DNA of 64,000 bases from Malachius bipustulatus (lineage: Eukaryota; Arthropoda; Insecta; Coleoptera; Melyridae): NCBI GenBank assembly GCA_910589415.1, contig OU342633.1, positions 54,740,404 to 54,804,403 on the forward strand, written 5' to 3'. This document shows, one piece after another, positions 13,284-23,443 of this stretch; positions within the stretch are counted from its first letter, which is position 1; each line of letters opens with the position of its first letter. Below the pieces are notes generated by a model. The model had not been told where the DNA came from. It did not search any database and saw nothing but the letters and a program-made list of their open reading frames with translations. The translations under genes were made by a program, and so were the position numbers.

Positions 13284-13400
13284 TTATTTTTATAGACCCC
13301 TTTCACGGATACTCTAATTACAAAAGTTTAAAGTTAATAACTTGATAAGCAGTCGGTTTCTGATTTCTTCTGACCTTTAAGTAAAGAAATTATCTTTCAT
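13284..13400 (-). promoter_or_regulatory. Candidate promoter of LRR copy A (TATA plus two GATA sites)
   Basis: Reading upstream from the ATG at 13236, the minus strand has a TATAAAAA box (13294-13287, about 55 bp upstream). A TTGATAAG motif follows on the plus strand (GATAAG at 13344-13349, about 110 bp upstream), then TTATCT (13390-13395, the complement of AGATAA). Both fit the WGATAR consensus of GATA factors. The block is conserved in sequence and spacing in copy C. In insects GATA factors drive gut and fat-body genes. Applying that here is inference. Confidence 0.5.
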
Positions 13401-13622
13401 ATTTTTATTTTCATTTATATTATTATAACGTATATTATCAATATTACATAATAAATAATTTCTTGCTAGGAAATTGAAGATAACATAAAACTCGATTAAA
13501 TATATCAGAATTTACAAGAAAAGAAAGCAATTTCGTATTCACTGTACCATAATAATATTTAGAGATAAAAATTAATTGATTAATTAATTATATCAGAAAT
13601 TTATTATTAACAGTTTATTAAT

Positions 13623-14650
13623 TTAGCTTACTGTTTCATTTGCACATTTATTTTGAATCCATTGATGAATACCATCAATTCTTTTATTATTTCGATCACC
13701 AATAATTTTCAGGCGATCAATGCAAGTACAGTTCATAGGATTATCGTCAAGTCCAATAAAATTAAAATTTTCAGTAAGGACTTGAAAATCAGAATCTTCA
13801 AAGCACTCAATATTATTTCCCCTTATGAGAAAATAAATCACAAATATCTCACTCAAGAAATCATTTTCTATACTGCTAATTTGATTGTGCATTAAACTAA
13901 GAATAGACACAACTTTCCTTATCGAATGAACATTTTCTAGGTAGACCAACGCATCATATGTGCTCTGAGTTTCCATGTTTTCCAACATTCCCTCGAATCC
14001 TTTACTTGGTAAATATTTTATTTGATTGTAATCCAGAGATATCCACGTCAGAGCATGACAGTTTCGGAACCAATTTGAGTCCCAAGTTGAAATTTTGTTA
14101 CGATCTAAATGTATTAGATCAAGTGAAGGCATATTATCGAAAGCACTGCTATCTATTCTTGATATTGAATTGTTAGCTAACGAGAGAGACCGAACATTTA
14201 AGTTGTTGAATACTCCAGCCTTCACTTCTTCAATTTTATTCCTATCCAAGCTTAACATTTCTAGATTTGACGATCCGGTGAATGCACCTTCAAATAATAA
14301 TATTTTATGCTTATTTATATCATTTATGATTACAGGTTTGAGGCGGCTTACTTACCTGGTCTTATTTCACTGATAGAATTGTTATCCAAGAGCAGAAAAC
14401 TTACCATAGCCATATCTCCAAAAGAACCTTCAAACAGTATTGGTATATTTTGTTTCTTAATATTAATATATGAGCGATTTCTGGGAATAAAATCCTTAAT
14501 CCTTTCACCTTCTGCTATTGTTATCTCATCTTCTCCATAAGATGTTTCGATTACTACATTATGAAACGTAATATCCTTCGATGTGATTTGGCTCACGAAA
14601 ATAATTGTAATTAGCAAAATTAATTCCGGAAACATCATTCTACACTGCAT
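13623..14650 (-). CDS. Secreted LRR protein, copy B, lacking both N-cap cysteines
   Basis: Exons 14650-14356 and 14287-13623, with a 68-bp phase-1 intron (the longest in the family), give 319 residues. The order matches copy A: signal peptide, N-cap, LRRs, charged insert (METQSTYDALVYLENVHS region), LRRs, and a C-cap with NPMNCTC and a terminal KC. The oddity is the N-cap. The two cysteines found in every other intact copy are replaced here (ETSYGEDE and PRNRSY), so a disulfide has probably been lost as a pair. TTGATAAG lies at 14727-14734, only about 79 bp upstream, because about 30 bp of the promoter seen in A and C are missing, including the obvious TATA box. TTTATT at 13600-13605 gives a minus-strand AATAAA about 18 bp past the stop. 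Confidence 0.87.
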
Positions 14651-14879
14651 ATTATCACCGAACTCAAATAATCTCTTGTATGAAAAATATTGTTAATTTA
14701 CAAGAGTTGAAAGTTTATTTAATAACTTGATAAGCAATCAGTTTCTAATTTAGACTGACCTATAATAGTTTAGTTATTTATGAAACAAGTGCATAAAGTG
14801 GCACCTTTTTTCACGACTGGTTCGTTTGACCCAGTCGAAGTTTGACCCAGTAGTAAAAAAATGCACCTTATGCATATGT

Positions 14880-17230
14880 TGCATACAAAATTTTATCTAC
14901 ACGTGACTTAGATTAGAATGAAAAGTGATTATTAAAAAAAAAAAACACTTTTAGGCCCGGTTGCACGAACGTAATAAAAAATATTTGAGATAATTATAGT
15001 GATTTTAAGCTGCATATTTTGAAAATATTGTCAATATTTTCAATTATCTTTTATTGTTTAACGGTAATTAACTCTTCTACAAGGGAGTAGAAATTCTTCC
15101 AGCAATATCAGGCCAATATTTTGAAACACGGGGCGTTCTAAAATGACAACCAGGCAATAATGTTTTAATATAGCTATTAACGATTTTTTAATCACGTAAG
15201 CTCATAAAGGTGACATATTATTGCTTTATAATATGCACTTCTATAGATTTTTGAGGTAACAGATTTCGTGCAGCCACAAAATCTGAGATTGCAAAATTAT
15301 CTCTTCTGGGGTAGAAGAGATTTCATTTATTGACAATTTTAATCAATATTTAAAAAATATTGAATTTTAATTCTGTTGGTCCATTTTTTTTTAAATCAGC
15401 AAAAATTCGCAATATGCGACGTAATTTTCATTGTTTTCATTTTCTTGTGACTTAATTTTATCATTTACGTCATTTTTGATTGTTCAACTCAAGGCAATAA
15501 TTTATTAACATGACGTCATAAATTGAAAGCTTTTGCCCGATTTTCTCAAAAATGGCTCAACAGAATAAAACCTTGCGCATCAATCGCAGAAATAGTGTAT
15601 TTTTATGCGATTCAATTCTGAATATTTTCACCGGTTTTTAAATTGGCTTTCTGAAATTTTCCATAGTCAGGTCAGGTCATATTAGCGTAGTGGTTTTCTG
15701 TGAAAATTTCATTTCATTTCGTTTTAAACCGTGCCTTAGAATGAATTTTTAAACTTAACAAAACAAAAAAAAAGCATTGGCAAAATTGAACAATTTTGCC
15801 CCATTTTCTACGCCCGCCACTGGCTATAACTTTACTTAAAAAATACAATTTTTTACACTACCTTTTATAGAACGGAAAAAGTGAAAGGGGAGCTTTGAAA
15901 ACTGAAAATTTTAAATTTTAGAGGAATAAACATAATATGTAAAAATAAACTAATATCTCCGCCATTTTCTTATTTGCTTCTTGAAATTTTTCATAGTTAA
16001 AGGTTATTAGTATAGTTGTCTACTGGAAAAATTTTCGTTCAATTCTTTCAAAAATAAGTTTAGAAAATGTTTAGAAACGAAAAGAAATTTAGCCTTTTTC
16101 CCCTTTTCCTACCTACGCCACTGACTTAATAATAAAAATATTGCAAATTTTATTGCAATATTTTAACTCAATCTTTTATAGCTCAAATTTCAAATAACTT
16201 TCTTCCAATAATGTTAATTTCGTTTAAAAGTTTTCGTTTGTAACTGGCTTATTTAGGGGTTCAAAATCTATAAATTTTTCCTAAAATTGAAAAGGCCGCA
16301 ATTTTGGAACGGCTCTTCTGATTTAACTCAAATGCAGTACCAGACGACTACTTGCAGTTATCTTACTACCAAAAAAATTTCAGCCCCTAGATTGAAAACT
16401 GCGACCAGAAACCGTGGCTCATACCCGTTTGTTTTTTTTTTTTTGGAAATTTGGAGAGACATGTTGTAAAAGTAACGCAATTTTAGGAAAATGTTTTTTT
16501 ATGAAAATCAAGCGTCATATCTAAGTTTCACAAAAGTAAAAATTTTCGTTCATTAATCTTGAAAAATGAAGCTACAGGAGCGTTCTTAAAATTTTAGAGA
16601 AATAAGCATCATATAAAAAAAATTCGAACATCTCCGCCATTTTTCTTAATCACTTCTTGAAATTTTTAGATGTTAAAGGCTATTAGTATAGTTATCTACT
16701 GTAAAAATTTCAGTTCAATTGCTTCAAAAATGTGCTCATAAATTGTTAGAGAAATTTAGCCATTTTTACCACTTTCTTATCCACGCCACTGACTTATTAA
16801 TAAAAGTAATGTAAATTTTATTACATTAAATTAAATTTCAAACAATTTTATTCAAACGCTGTTGATTTGGTTTCAAAGTTTTTATATGAAATAAATTATT
16901 TAATGTACACATAAATTAATATAAATGTCAATTAATTACCGTCAGAATCAGAATCAAAATCAATTTATTTTTTCTAAATTAAAATTTTAAAAACATTATT
17001 TACGACATTTTATTATAATAATTATGATTTTTCAAAGTATTTTTTAGTTTTTACATATTTTTTACAATTTATGAGTGAACAACAGCCTAATCGGTCCCGA
17101 AAAGTTTCATTTTTATAAAAATATTTTTGAAAAATAATACTTTTATTATCGAGAACCTAAAACCCAAAACGAAGCAGAACATTTAACAATTATTAAGAAG
17201 CAGAGGTTCAATAAAAATAATCAAATATAA
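14880..17230. repeat. Duplicated flank and degenerate internally repeated spacer
   Basis: About 15188-15333 matches 18648-18785, and about 15385-15572 matches 19735-19910, so the upstream flank of copy B was duplicated with copy C. From about 15570 to 16800 the spacer holds three diverged copies of a unit recognisable by CTTGAAATTTTT followed by a GTCTACTG-type stretch and ending in CNACGCCACTGAC (starting near 15655, 15975 and 16650). Related sequence recurs upstream of copy F at about 41815-42240, and a piece of 15090-15290 recurs near 42825-42930. There is no gene. Confidence 0.6.
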
Positions 17231-17350
17231 ATTAATAAAAACACAAATTCACAACATCAAAAATTTTAGTAGCAAACACAAATGATAGAGAATGAATGTA
17301 AGAAACCAAAACCACCCTCCCCGCCGTCAAAAAAAAAACAGAAAAAAGCT
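17230..17350. repeat. Downstream flank duplicated with 20915-21045
   Basis: About 120 bp, including ACCACCCTCCCCGCCGTC followed by an A-run, recur at 20915-21045 in the same orientation. Each lies just 3' of an LRR gene (copies C and D). This supports C and D as sister duplicates whose duplication unit included 3' flank. Confidence 0.75.
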
Positions 17351-17411
17351 CTAGGTAAAAGTTACAGGTTTATATTTATTTAGTTTACAGTTTGCTTTGA
17401 ACATTTTCCTT

Positions 17412-18390
17412 TCACCATTCGGTCACAATCTGTATCTTATAATTATTTTCATCGCCTATTTCTCTCAGGCGATCAATGCACTCACTATTCATCGGATTAC
17501 CATTAATACTAATTGAATCAAAATGTTTTGTAAGGACTTTAAAATCTAAATCTTCAAGACACTCAATATTATTATTCGATAAATCGAAATAATTTACGAA
17601 TATCTCATTCAAAAAATCATTTTCAATACTGCTAATTTGGTTGTGCGCTAAACTAACAGTTGACACATTTTTCTTTATCGAATCCAAATGTTCCGTTGAG
17701 GCTCTCATGTCATCATTACTTTGAGCTTCCATGCTTTCCAACATCCCCTCAAATCCCTTGTTTGGTAAATATTTTATTTCATTGTAATGTAGGAATATCC
17801 TGATGAGAGCGTGACTGTTTCGGAACCAATTTGAGTCCCAAGCACCAATTTTGTTATGATCTAAGTTGATTGTGTCAAGAGAGGGTAAATTGTCGAAAGC
17901 ACCGCTATCGATTTTTGATATTGAATTATGAGACATCCAGAGAGTATGGATTTTTAAAGTGTTGAATACTCCAGCTTTTATTTCTTCAATGTTATTATCT
18001 TGCAAGTCTATTAACTCGAGCTTTGACGATCCGGTGAATACACCTTTAATTAATTGCATTTTATATTTTATTATATGTTTAGTTTTGCTACTTACCTGGT
18101 CTTATTTCACTTATAGAATTGTTACCCAAGAGCAAAAATCTTACCGCAGCCATATCTCCAAAAGAACTTTCAAACAGTACTGGCATATTTTGTTCATCAA
18201 TGTTAATAAACGAGCAATTTCTGGGAATAAAATCCTTAATCCTTTCACCTTCTGCTATTGTTATCACATCCCCTTCATCACATGCTGCGATTACTACATT
18301 ATGAAACGTAATATCTTTTGATGTGATTTGGCTGACGAAAAATGCAATTAAGAGCAAAATTAATTGCGAATGATTCATGCTACACTGCAT
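17412..18390 (-). CDS. Secreted LRR protein, copy C, with frameshifted C-terminus
   Basis: Exons 18390-18096 and 18043-17412 with a 52-bp phase-1 intron give 308 residues. Signal peptide, two N-cap cysteines, LRRs and charged insert are all present. In the C-cap the usual NPMNCDC reads NPMNSEC. Close to the end, AATAATTATAAGATACAG carries 2 extra bases relative to AATAATAAAGATACAG in copy A. The frame therefore stops at 17412, about a dozen codons early. The next frame still encodes a normal family tail containing KGKCSKQTVN. The change removes the terminal Cys, the likely partner of the lost cap Cys. AATAAA (17375-17380 complement) remains in place. The gene is probably functional with a shorter tail but could be an early pseudogene. 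Confidence 0.82.
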
Positions 18391-18439
18391 ATTGTCACAG
18401 AGCTAAAATAATAATACTTTGCATGGAAATATGATGTTA

Positions 18440-18532
18440 TTTTTATAATCTTCTTTCACGGATACTCTAATCACAAAAGTTTAAAGTTAATAACTTGATA
18501 AGCAGTCAGTTTCTGATTTGTTCTGATCTATA
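18440..18532 (-). promoter_or_regulatory. Candidate promoter of LRR copy C, cut short by repeat DNA
   Basis: A TATAAAA box on the minus strand (18447-18441) and a TTGATAAG motif (GATAAG at 18497-18502) lie about 55 and 110 bp upstream of the ATG, matching copy A almost base for base. At 18531 the similarity stops at a TA|CAGGGTGG sequence typical of the local mobile elements. The distal TTATCT site present upstream of A is therefore absent here. Confidence 0.48.
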
Positions 18533-18647
18533 CAGGGTGGTCCAACTTAAAACGTCAGGACTTTACCAAACGATAGATAACGTTAAAATAATGCCAGTTT
18601 CTCTAATACACTTATAGCCACTTATATTAATACACTTATTATACACT

Positions 18648-18785
18648 AATCACGTAAGCTCATAAAGGTGACATATTATTGCTTTATATGCACTTCTATA
18701 GATTTTTGAGGTAACAGATTTGGTGCAGCCACAAAATCTGATATTGCAAAATTATCTCTTCTGGGGTAGAAGAGATTTCATTCAT
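18648..18785. repeat. Direct repeat of 15188-15333
   Basis: The block beginning AATCACGTAAGCTCATAAAG and containing CTTCTGGGGTAGAAGAGATT is about 93-95% identical by eye to 15188-15333, apart from small indels. It marks the upstream flank of copy C as a duplicate of that of copy B. Confidence 0.8.
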
Positions 18786-18797
18786 TGAATCATCTAC

Positions 18798-19710
18798 GAT
18801 AATGGTATCTATTTTAAGTAACTAAACGACACAAAACACAAAATAATAATCGTAGATAGATCTGGCGCTCTGCGAATAAACTGTGTTAAAGCCCCACAAA
18901 TTATAAATATTGTAAATAGTTATTCTTTTTCCTTTTTGTTTTTGCGGGTTTCCACTGTCACAGAGGTGCTTTTATTTGTTGTTAATTTAATTTTTAATTT
19001 GAATCGGGAGTAATTATTATTGCCTGATAACCCCACTCGCCGGATCGGAGCGAGGGCAGATCGAGCGCCCACTTGCCAATCGTCGGTATTAGGAGTCAGA
19101 TTCGCTGACCAAAAGAAATTCGGTGCGCCGCGACAAAATTATTGTTTTTGCATTCAGTGGTGCCTTTCAAGTCTTTTTTCACACTGTTATTCGTTGGAGA
19201 CCACATCGGAGCCAGACTCATCACCCATCACCTAGGCCTAGGATAGGAAGCCCACTCTTCAGTTCGAGAAGGTAGGTGGATTTTCAGGCAATATCGTAAA
19301 TAAATACAGTCCATTGATTTAATTTGAAAATCGGTACAGTATTTGAGGCTGTACTTAACAAACTGCGTATGGCGTTTCTAGTTTTTCTAGTACGTGCATG
19401 GGGTCAACAAGCTCTAGGGAGCGATCGGCGTCGGGCTATGCAGTTCAGCATTCAGCGTCTCGTGGAGAACTCAGTACACTTGCGATCGGGCCGCTCACTA
19501 GAACTTGTACTTCTACTTCGTTGGCCGGCTTGCAGTAACGTGCCAGTAACTTAATACATAGAAACTATCCCATTTAAACATTTTACCATCGAAAATATGA
19601 TTCACAATTCGCCTATGTAATAGAGTCTCAATACTCGCACGGTATATTTTAGAGAGAAATGTTAAGCTATATAATTTGTTAAGATTGAAAAGCTGCTTCC
19701 GTTGCTGCAG
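18798..19710. other. Insert of unknown origin splitting a duplicated flank
   Basis: The continuous flank seen at 15188-15572 is interrupted here by about 910 bp found only in this copy. The left edge follows TTTCATTCATTGA and the right edge precedes TTTTAATTCTG. The insert has a GC-rich middle (about 19025-19550), unlike the AT-rich surroundings, and a hairpin-like pair ATCTACGAT / ATCGTAGAT at its left end. I find no clear terminal repeats, target duplication or recognisable protein. It may be part of a retroelement leader or an LTR. Confidence 0.45.
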
Positions 19711-19734
19711 TTTCATTTTAATTCTGTTTTTTCG

Positions 19735-19912
19735 AATAAATCAGCAAAAAGTTTGCAATATGCGACGCAATTTTCATTGTTTTCATTTTCTTGTGACTTA
19801 ATTTTATCATTTACGTCATTTTTATTTGTTCAACTCAAGGCAATAATTAACATAACGTCACAAATTGAAAGCTTTCTCGAGATTTTCTCAAAAATGACTC
19901 AACAGAATAAAA
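19735..19912. repeat. Direct repeat of 15385-15572
   Basis: The block (AAATCAGCAAAAA... to CTCAACAGAATAAAA) matches the flank of copy B at about 90% by eye. At 19913 the match ends abruptly where the non-LTR remnant begins, which fixes that element's 5' boundary. Confidence 0.78.
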
Positions 19913-19913
19913 A

Positions 19914-20725
19914 CTACCAGGGGGAAACTGGAGAACCTAGAAAGCTAGGGTTGAAGGTGAACCCCAGTGTAACAAAACCCGGGACCAGCAAGGAAGCGGA
20001 ACAACGTAAAAGAATGAGAACCTGCATCAAGGTTCTCAGGAGTGCAGCTTAGAGGGGACTTTCTCATGGCTTCCTTCGCTGACCAGGCCACAGAGACGTT
20101 CCGAAACCTATAAGAGCACCAGTATGGATACCAGGGACCCAAGAGGAACCAGAAAAAAAAAACTGGAAATTCAAAATCAGGGATTAAAACCCAGAAAAGT
20201 GGATCCTGGACAGAAAACCTGACACAAAAGGCCAACAACTAATTTTCCTCATGGGAGAAAACGGAGCAACTTCAATGCAGACCTTACCTAAACCTAACTG
20301 ACTGAGTTGCTGTTCAAGCGACTAGGTGGGTAAAGGGAAGAGGGAGCAGAGACGATGTAACTGAAAAAGCTGAGTAAGCACCAGCTGAGATGCGCAATTG
20401 GACTTCTAACAGGACACTGCCCACCAATGAAACACGTCTCAATAATAGCAGCGAAAAATAACCAAGATTGCAGGAGATGCGGGGAGGGGGAGGAAACCCC
20501 ATACCACCTAATGTGTGAATGCCCAGACTAGAGGGAACTAGACTTCTAGTATTTGGGACCGAAATGGCAGAACCAAAAGAAATAGAAGAAGCACCCATTG
20601 GGCTCATACTGAAATACTTTCGGGAGATGGGACCGATGAGATAATTATCCAAAGGGGTACAATAAGCGCAAGCTTCAGTACAAAGGCTTTGAACCTACCC
20701 TAGAAGTAATAATAATAATAATACC
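19914..20725 (+). mobile_element. Truncated non-LTR retrotransposon with TAA-repeat tail
   Basis: The right-hand part of the plus strand (about 20366-20530) encodes KLSKHQLRCAIGLLTGHCPP, then a C-R-x-C-G-x-x-E-E-T-x-x-H-L-x-C-E-C-P zinc-binding motif. That motif lies at the extreme C-terminus of RNase-H-bearing insect LINEs (I/R1/Outcast-like or Jockey-like). Stops interrupt it just after. The 3' end is a TAA repeat at about 20706-20724, as in I-type elements. The left part (19914-20052) is an open stretch rich in basic residues that could come from ORF1. The middle of the element is missing, so this is an internally deleted, dead copy. It landed in the duplicated flank of copy C, after the B/C duplication. 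Confidence 0.7.
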
Positions 20726-20914
20726 TGCACGTTAATAATAAATCTCATTATAATACAAATTTGCATTACCTAACGCATGCACTACAGTATCTTTGGTAAG
20801 TATTATTGCTAAATGACGAATACAACGTGATTATTGTAAAATTTTGTATGCACAAAATATAGTATAAAGAATGTGTAGAAACAGATTATTAAATTATTTA
20901 ATGTAAACATAAAT

Positions 20915-21045
20915 AATTAATGAAAACACAAATTTACAACATCAAATAATAATAACAAACATAATAACAAAAATAATAAAGAATTAATGTAAGAAACCGA
21001 AACCACCCTCCCCGCCGTCAAAAAAAACAACAGAAAGCAACAATC
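20915..21045. repeat. Downstream flank duplicated with 17230-17350
   Basis: Same sequence block as at 17230-17350 (ACCACCCTCCCCGCCGTC plus A-run), lying just 3' of LRR copy D on the minus strand. Confidence 0.75.
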
Positions 21046-21203
21046 AGAACTTTTCAACAGAAGAGAACTGACAAATAGAAGATTCCGTCAAGTAAAAATA
21101 CCTATATCAGAAATAATAAGAAAAGAGTTGGATTGTACTTATCATAATTTATATTTATTTAGTTTATAGTTGTTGCTTTGAACATTTTTCTTTTATCATT
21201 CAG

Positions 21204-22181
21204 TCACAGTCTGTATCTTATATTATTTTCATCGCCTATTTTTTTCAGTCGATCAATGCAATCAGTATTCATCGGATTACCATTAATACTAATTAAATTA
21301 AAATGTTTAGTAAGGACTTTAAAATCTAAATCTTCAAAACACTCAATATTATTATTCGATAAATGGAAAGAATTTACGAATACCTCATTCAAGAAATCAT
21401 TTTCAATACTGCTAATTTGGTTGTGCCTTAAACTAACAATTGACACATTTTTCTTTATCGAATCCAAATGTTCTGTTGAGGCTCTCATGTCATCATTACT
21501 TTGAGCTTCCATGCTTTCCAACATCCCCTCAAATCCTTTACTTGGTAAATATTTTATTTCATTGTAATCTAGGAATATCCAGTCGAGAGCGTGACTGTTT
21601 CGGAACCAATTTGAGTCCCAAACTGCAATTTTGTTATGATCCAAGTTGATTATGTCAAGAGAGGGCAAATTGTCGAAAGCATTGCTATCGATTTTTGATA
21701 TTGAATTATAAGACATCCAGACAGTACGGATTTTTAAGATGTTGAATACTCCAGCCTTTATTTCTTCAATGTTATTATCTTGCAAGTCTATTATCTCGAG
21801 CTTTGACGATCCGGTGAATACACCTTCAATTAATTACATTGTATATTTTATTATATGATATGTTTAGTTTTGTTACTTACCTGGCCTTATTTCACTTATA
21901 GAATTATTATTCAAAGTTAGAATTTTCAACATAGCCATGTCTCCAAAAGAGCTTTCAAACAGTATTGGCATATTCTGTTCCCTAATAATAATAGACGAGC
22001 AATTTGTGGGAATATAATCCTTAATACTTTCACCCTCTACTATTGTAATCTCATCTCCGTTCACACAGTCTTCAAATACTACATTATGAAATGTTATATC
22101 TTTCGATGTGATTTGACTGACGAAAATTGTCATTAATAAAAGCAAAAGTGATTTCAAAGACATCATCATTCTACACTGCAT
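21204..22181 (-). CDS. Secreted LRR protein, copy D, with frameshifted C-terminus
   Basis: Exons 22181-21881 and 21823-21204 with a 57-bp phase-1 intron give 306 residues. It is closest to copy C: both share the MEAQSNDDMRASTEHLDS insert and the duplicated 3' flank. The signal peptide is slightly longer (core LKSLLLLLMTIF). Both N-cap cysteines are kept (EDC and PTNC). The C-cap reads NPMNTDC, so the first cap Cys is lost as in C but to a different residue. A 1-bp insertion in AATAATATAAGATACAG, where C has 2, shifts the frame, and the protein stops at 21204 without the terminal Cys. AATAAA complement lies at 21154-21159. TTGATAAT is about 88 bp upstream of the ATG. Confidence 0.82.
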
Positions 22182-22449
22182 ATTATCAAAGAACTAAAGT
22201 AATAATACCAATTTCCATGAAGCTTCATCATAAACATTCTAATCTAATTATAATAATTCTTCTAACTTGATAATGGTAAGTCATTAATTATTTCTTATTT
22301 CTGCTGACTTACTAACGACATTATCTTTCAAATTTTTATTTGCAACCCATATACGTATGTAGAGTTTATCAATGTTTTTATAACAGAATAAGCAAACTAT
22401 AATAAACTATATTGGAAATACCTAAATCATCTTTTGCTAGTACCTACCT

Positions 22450-23135
22450 GTTATACAGGGAGCATTATATACAAGTATTATACAGGGTGAATTAAAAAAA
22501 AAGAAACAGGACAATTTGATAATTTAGCTTAGAAACAGCTTAAAATAACGGCTTAAAAATAGCTTACCACTTGAACTTGAGTTCCTGGATCTCAGAAAAT
22601 TTAAACTTCAGCTGAGGAAAAACCTACTTTGTCTCCAATCATATCTAGTGTGGAAATGTGATTTAGATTTGTTGTCTGGTTGCTCGTGGTGTTGGTGTTA
22701 CCTGACCTCAGGCGCATTTGAAAATGGTAAACACAACGGTCTCACACTCACGCCGTAATAAATTTAAAAAATCTTCAATGAAATGATTATCTGGTTAATA
22801 CAAGCAGAATGCTTTTAAGACACATTCATCTGGTTTTCGCCATTTATTCCATATTGTTTGTATACCTATATTTTTTGTAGTTTGTAAATGATGTTTTTGG
22901 GGATAATAAATACATTATTATTACTATTATTATTATTATTCATAGACAACTTTTAAGTCTCAAAAAATTATTAATTTCTCATGATTGTAGATGAAGTTTT
23001 GTACGATATACGTGGGATACACATTGTTATCGCAGTTATGTGAGTACACGCCTCGGCTTAAGGATCTCGTCGTGTTAACTTCACATGCATGCGATTGCGG
23101 TAACAAAATCTGTGTCCCACTTATATCGTAAAATG
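22450..23135. other. Intergenic DNA with repeat ends and a short inverted repeat
   Basis: Two TA|CAGGG(A/T)G-type repeat ends lie near 22465 and 22492, without clear partners. An ATT microsatellite is at about 22915-22940. At 23002-23130 a 129-bp inverted repeat pairs TACGATATACGTGGGATACA with its right-hand complement ending TATATCGTA, continuing over about 45 bp per arm. I see no gene. Confidence 0.5.
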
Positions 23136-23443
23136 GCTATTGCCTAATTTTTTGGAACTTTTCATTAGAGAAATAAAAATTATTGAGAAAGAGAGTGAGA
23201 TAAAAAAATTTAATGTTATAATTTTGTAGATACCTGCTATAACATTATTAATGAATGTCCAAATTATCCTGACTTGGATTTTACCAAAAATAGACTTGGG
23301 TACATTAAGCATCGGTATTTTGGAGATGAGCTCCTTACTAATGATAATCAGAGCATAATTGATAAAATACTTACTAATCAGATCCAATATGACTTTGGCC
23401 TTAGAGCATGTTATGTAACGATAAAAAGCATTGAAATAAAGAA

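Noticed and set aside
12289..14540. Plus-strand frames opposite the LRR genes
   Set aside because: They are antisense shadows of the conserved minus-strand exons and recur at matching places in every copy.
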